A stretch of DNA of 64,000 bases from Streptomyces justiciae (GTDB taxonomy: Bacteria > Actinomycetota > Actinomycetes > Streptomycetales > Streptomycetaceae): NCBI RefSeq assembly GCF_015163075.1, contig NZ_JADDXU010000012.1, positions 1 to 64,000 on the forward strand. The letters run 5' to 3'. Both the position numbers and the translations under genes were made by a program. Positions within the stretch are counted from its first letter, which is position 1. Each line of letters begins with the position of its first letter. Below, one piece after another: positions 61,793 to 64,000 of the stretch. The notes under the pieces were generated by a model. It was not told the origin of the DNA and did not search any database. It worked only from the letters and a program-made list of their open reading frames with translations.

Positions 61793-63157
61793 TCAGCGCA
61801 CTCCCACCGCCGCGAGCGCCTTGCACTGCCGCGGGGTCGGCCGGGCCGGGAAGTACAGGTAGCAGACGCCGCCTGTGCCGGAGACCACCTTGCCGCTGGC
61901 GTTGTAGCGCTTGGTCCTCAGCCAGATCTTCTCCCACTCGGCGCGCTTGTAGACCCTGCGCACCGCCTCGTCGCTCGGCGAGGCCGGGTCGTTGGCGATC
62001 ACATCGCCCTCGGCGGTGAAGCCGATGACGGTCATCAGGTGCCCGGAGGTGCCGTACCCCGCCCCGGTGAGCTCCTCCTTCAGGAAGGACTGGGACGTTA
62101 TGGCCGGGATGCCGGCCGCGATCAGCGTCTCCAGGTCGGTGAGCGAGCCGAGCCGGGTGACCACGCCCTGGAGCCCGTCGAAGGTGGCCGCGTAGGCCGC
62201 GTTGAACGGCCAGTTACCGCAGCCCGCGTACTGGTAGTCGAACGTGTACCGGGCCGCGTGGCACACCTGCGGATCGGCGTACGTCGGGTCGACCCAGGCC
62301 AGCTGCTCCGGGGTGAGCCTGCCGCCCCAGTACTCGATGATCATCTGCGAGGAGGTGGGGCTGCACCAGGCCTCGCCGCCGTTGTCGTACTGGGGGTACT
62401 GGCCGGCGTGGATCTCCTGCGAGTACCGCGGGACGATCAGCTCCTGGGCGAGCCCCGGCGTGGAGGCCGGGACGGTGAAGCGGTCGGGGATGTCGGAGCC
62501 CATCGCGCCGAGCCGCCAGACCGTGGGGGTCTTCTTGGTGCCCGGCTTGCGGTAGAGGGTCAGCCGCAGGCGGTACGAGGTGAGGCGGAGGCCCGTCGCC
62601 GGGTCGTCGATCGCGAAGGTGTCCGTCCAGATGCTGCTCTTGTCGTCGGTCTGGTCGTCCACCGAGGTCCGCCGGATGTCCTGGTCCCCGGCCGCCCAGC
62701 GGCCCATGACGTACCAGGGGGTGTCCGTGCCGTCGGAGTACGTGCCCTTCAGCTCCACCTGGAGCCAGGTGCCGTCCGGGGTGTGCGCGTTCCAGGACGC
62801 GATGGCCTCGGTCGAGGGGACGGCGAGCTTGTGGACGGGGGACGTCCAGCTCGCGTACTCCCAGGCGGCCGTCGTGCCGGCGTGCGGGTCGGTGTAGTCG
62901 ACGGTGCCCGCGGCGGTCCCGATGACCAGCCCCGGACGGGCGCCCGCGACGGCACGCGTGCCCTTCGCGAGACCGCCGCGCCAGTCGGCGTACGACGTCC
63001 AGAAACGGTTGTCGACCAGGCGGGCCGGGGCCTGGGCGGGCCTCCCGGCGCCGGGCGCGGCGTCGGCGGCGACGGCCGGGCCCGCGCTGCCCGCGACCGC
63101 GGCGACGACCGCGGCGGTCAGAACGGTTCTCCGGGACGGCTGTTCGGCTCTGCTCAT
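61793..63157 (-). CDS. Tat-exported C39-like cysteine peptidase
   Basis: The 454-residue exported protein has a Tat-like signal (SRRTVLTAAVVAAVAGSAGP) and a strand-rich N-terminal domain (about 60-260). The C-terminal papain-fold C39-like domain has NGGEAWCSPTSSQMI (catalytic Cys), GTSGHLMTVIGF (catalytic His) and ANDPAS (Asp). It is a predicted protease or bacteriocin-processing-like hydrolase in the envelope. ATG at 63157; upstream in-frame starts lack sites. Confidence 0.85.
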   Translation of the reverse strand: MSRAEQPSRRTVLTAAVVAAVAGSAGPAVAADAAPGAGRPAQAPARLVDNRFWTSYADWRGGLAKGTRAVAGARPGLVIGTAAGTVDYTDPHAGTTAAWEYASWTSPVHKLAVPSTEAIASWNAHTPDGTWLQVELKGTYSDGTDTPWYVMGRWAAGDQDIRRTSVDDQTDDKSSIWTDTFAIDDPATGLRLTSYRLRLTLYRKPGTKKTPTVWRLGAMGSDIPDRFTVPASTPGLAQELIVPRYSQEIHAGQYPQYDNGGEAWCSPTSSQMIIEYWGGRLTPEQLAWVDPTYADPQVCHAARYTFDYQYAGCGNWPFNAAYAATFDGLQGVVTRLGSLTDLETLIAAGIPAITSQSFLKEELTGAGYGTSGHLMTVIGFTAEGDVIANDPASPSDEAVRRVYKRAEWEKIWLRTKRYNASGKVVSGTGGVCYLYFPARPTPRQCKALAAVGVR

Positions 63158-63358
63158 GGGCGGAACGACCCCCAAGTGTGTCCGAGTTCGGGCAGGTCCA
63201 CTGCACGTTTGTGCGCCAACTATGACCACAATCAACAGGCTCCTGCCAGCACTTCGAGCCATGCCACGCCCACGAATATTGGCCTCGACCACTGGCATGA
63301 CCTGCGGCGGCTAAAGTGCACAGCGCTCACCGCCCCCCGACGCCCCAGGAAATCGGCC

Positions 63359-63979
63359 ATGCGCGACCTCGTCTCCCGGCTCCGCCGGCTCCCCCCGTCC
63401 TGCGGGCCGGTCCGGCTGGTCGCCGTCGACGGACATGCCGGCTCCGGGAAGTCCACGTTCGCCGGGCAGTTGGCGGCGGAGCTCGGCGGGGCGCCGGCGT
63501 TGCACCTCGACGACATCGCGAGTCATGAGGAGCTGTTCGACTGGACCGGGCGCCTGCTGGAGCAGGTGATCGAGCCGCTGCGGCGGGGGGAAACCGCGCG
63601 CTACGCCCCCTACGACTGGCACGCGCGGCGCTTCGGACCGGTCCGGGATCTGCCCCCGGCCCCCGTGATCCTCGTCGAAGGCGTCGGTGCGGGACGTCGG
63701 GCACTGCGGCCGCACCTCGCCCAGTTGCTGTGGATGGAGTTGCCCCGTGAGGAGTCCTGGACCCGGGGGCGCTCCCGGGACGGGGCGGAGCAGCGGGAGT
63801 TCTGGGAGGGGTGGGTCCGGGCGGAACGCGCGCACTTCGCGGACGATCCTTCCCGGCCGTTCGCCGATCTTCTGGTGCGGCAGGTGGAGAAGGGGTACGA
63901 GGTGCTCACCGGGCCTGCCGGGACCGTTGGACCGGACCAGGAAATCACTCAGGGTGACGGACCATCCGCAGTGTGCTGA
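63359..63979 (+). CDS. uridine kinase-like P-loop protein
   Basis: The 206-residue P-loop protein has Walker A VDGHAGSGKSTFAGQLA, LHLDDIASH and ILVEGVGAGRRAL, resembling (d)NMP/uridine kinase family proteins. ATG at 63359 has AGGA 8 nt upstream. A clear acceptor cannot be chosen; annotation as uridine kinase is by fold only. It diverges from the C39 peptidase gene. Confidence 0.85.
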   Translation: MRDLVSRLRRLPPSCGPVRLVAVDGHAGSGKSTFAGQLAAELGGAPALHLDDIASHEELFDWTGRLLEQVIEPLRRGETARYAPYDWHARRFGPVRDLPPAPVILVEGVGAGRRALRPHLAQLLWMELPREESWTRGRSRDGAEQREFWEGWVRAERAHFADDPSRPFADLLVRQVEKGYEVLTGPAGTVGPDQEITQGDGPSAVC

Positions 63980-64000
63980 ACTTGTGAAGACCCTTGCGGC

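Overview
This is a very GC-rich actinobacterial chromosome segment, almost certainly Streptomyces. The evidence is GC-biased third codon positions, many GTG/TTG starts with GGAGG-type ribosome binding sites, a conservon, rbpA, the smeA-sffA sporulation pair, a DasR-type operator in front of crr, and an order of genes that I recognise from the S. coelicolor crr (SCO1390) to chiD (SCO1429) region. That synteny is recalled, not computed. No tRNA, CRISPR array or insertion sequence was seen. The left edge (about 1-85) looks like the conserved leader of an rRNA operon running leftwards out of the window.

Left part (0-16 kb): crr-ptsI, the general phosphotransferase components, stand behind a DasR operator. 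An unknown protein, acetoacetyl-CoA synthetase, a GH31 alpha-glucosidase, a Nudix hydrolase and a secreted D-Ala-D-Ala dipeptidase follow. Next are a coupled DUF35/thiolase pair behind a 17-bp palindrome, a degenerate EAL-GGDEF protein, and a glpF-glpK glycerol operon without an adjacent gylR.

Accessory middle (15.7-37.6 kb): a conservon is split. cvnA-cvnB-cvnC are contiguous, then a hairpin and a 1225-residue ATP-dependent 5-oxoprolinase come before the GTPase gene cvnD, which overlaps the oxoprolinase end. Divergent to this is a small membrane protein. Then comes a three-gene condensin-like operon (kleisin-like, small winged-helix-like, 1539-residue SMC-like ATPase) related in layout to MksBEF/Wadjet JetABC but with no JetD nuclease beside it. 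A FadR-type regulator and the operon MFS-DUF1445-pxpA-pxpB-pxpC (bacterial 5-oxoprolinase) follow. Between pxpA and pxpB lie two tandem 59-bp units, each an ATGA-coupled 20-codon micro-ORF made from the start of pxpB and the end of pxpA.

Right part (37.6-64 kb): an SGNH hydrolase and two GT4 glycosyltransferases form an overlapping operon. HEAT-repeat and ankyrin proteins, smeA-sffA (sffA with a Walker A lacking its lysine), a divergent MocR/YczE pair, a glycerophosphodiesterase and an MFS permease come next. rbpA has a clear sigma-R promoter and is followed by fxsA, a polyprenol-phosphate mannosyltransferase, an amidohydrolase, an Lrp/AsnC regulator, a phosphotransferase operon with a degenerate repeat array upstream, an acyl-CoA dehydrogenase, and a GH18 chitinase whose promoter carries DasR-like sites. 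The window ends with a TetR regulator, a 46-residue membrane protein, a Tat-exported C39-like peptidase and a uridine-kinase-like protein.

Themes: sugar and chitin sensing (DasR sites at both ends), duplicated 5-oxoproline catabolism, and chromosome-organising ATPases (condensin-like operon, SffA). Functions are inferred from motifs and family knowledge; no search was run.
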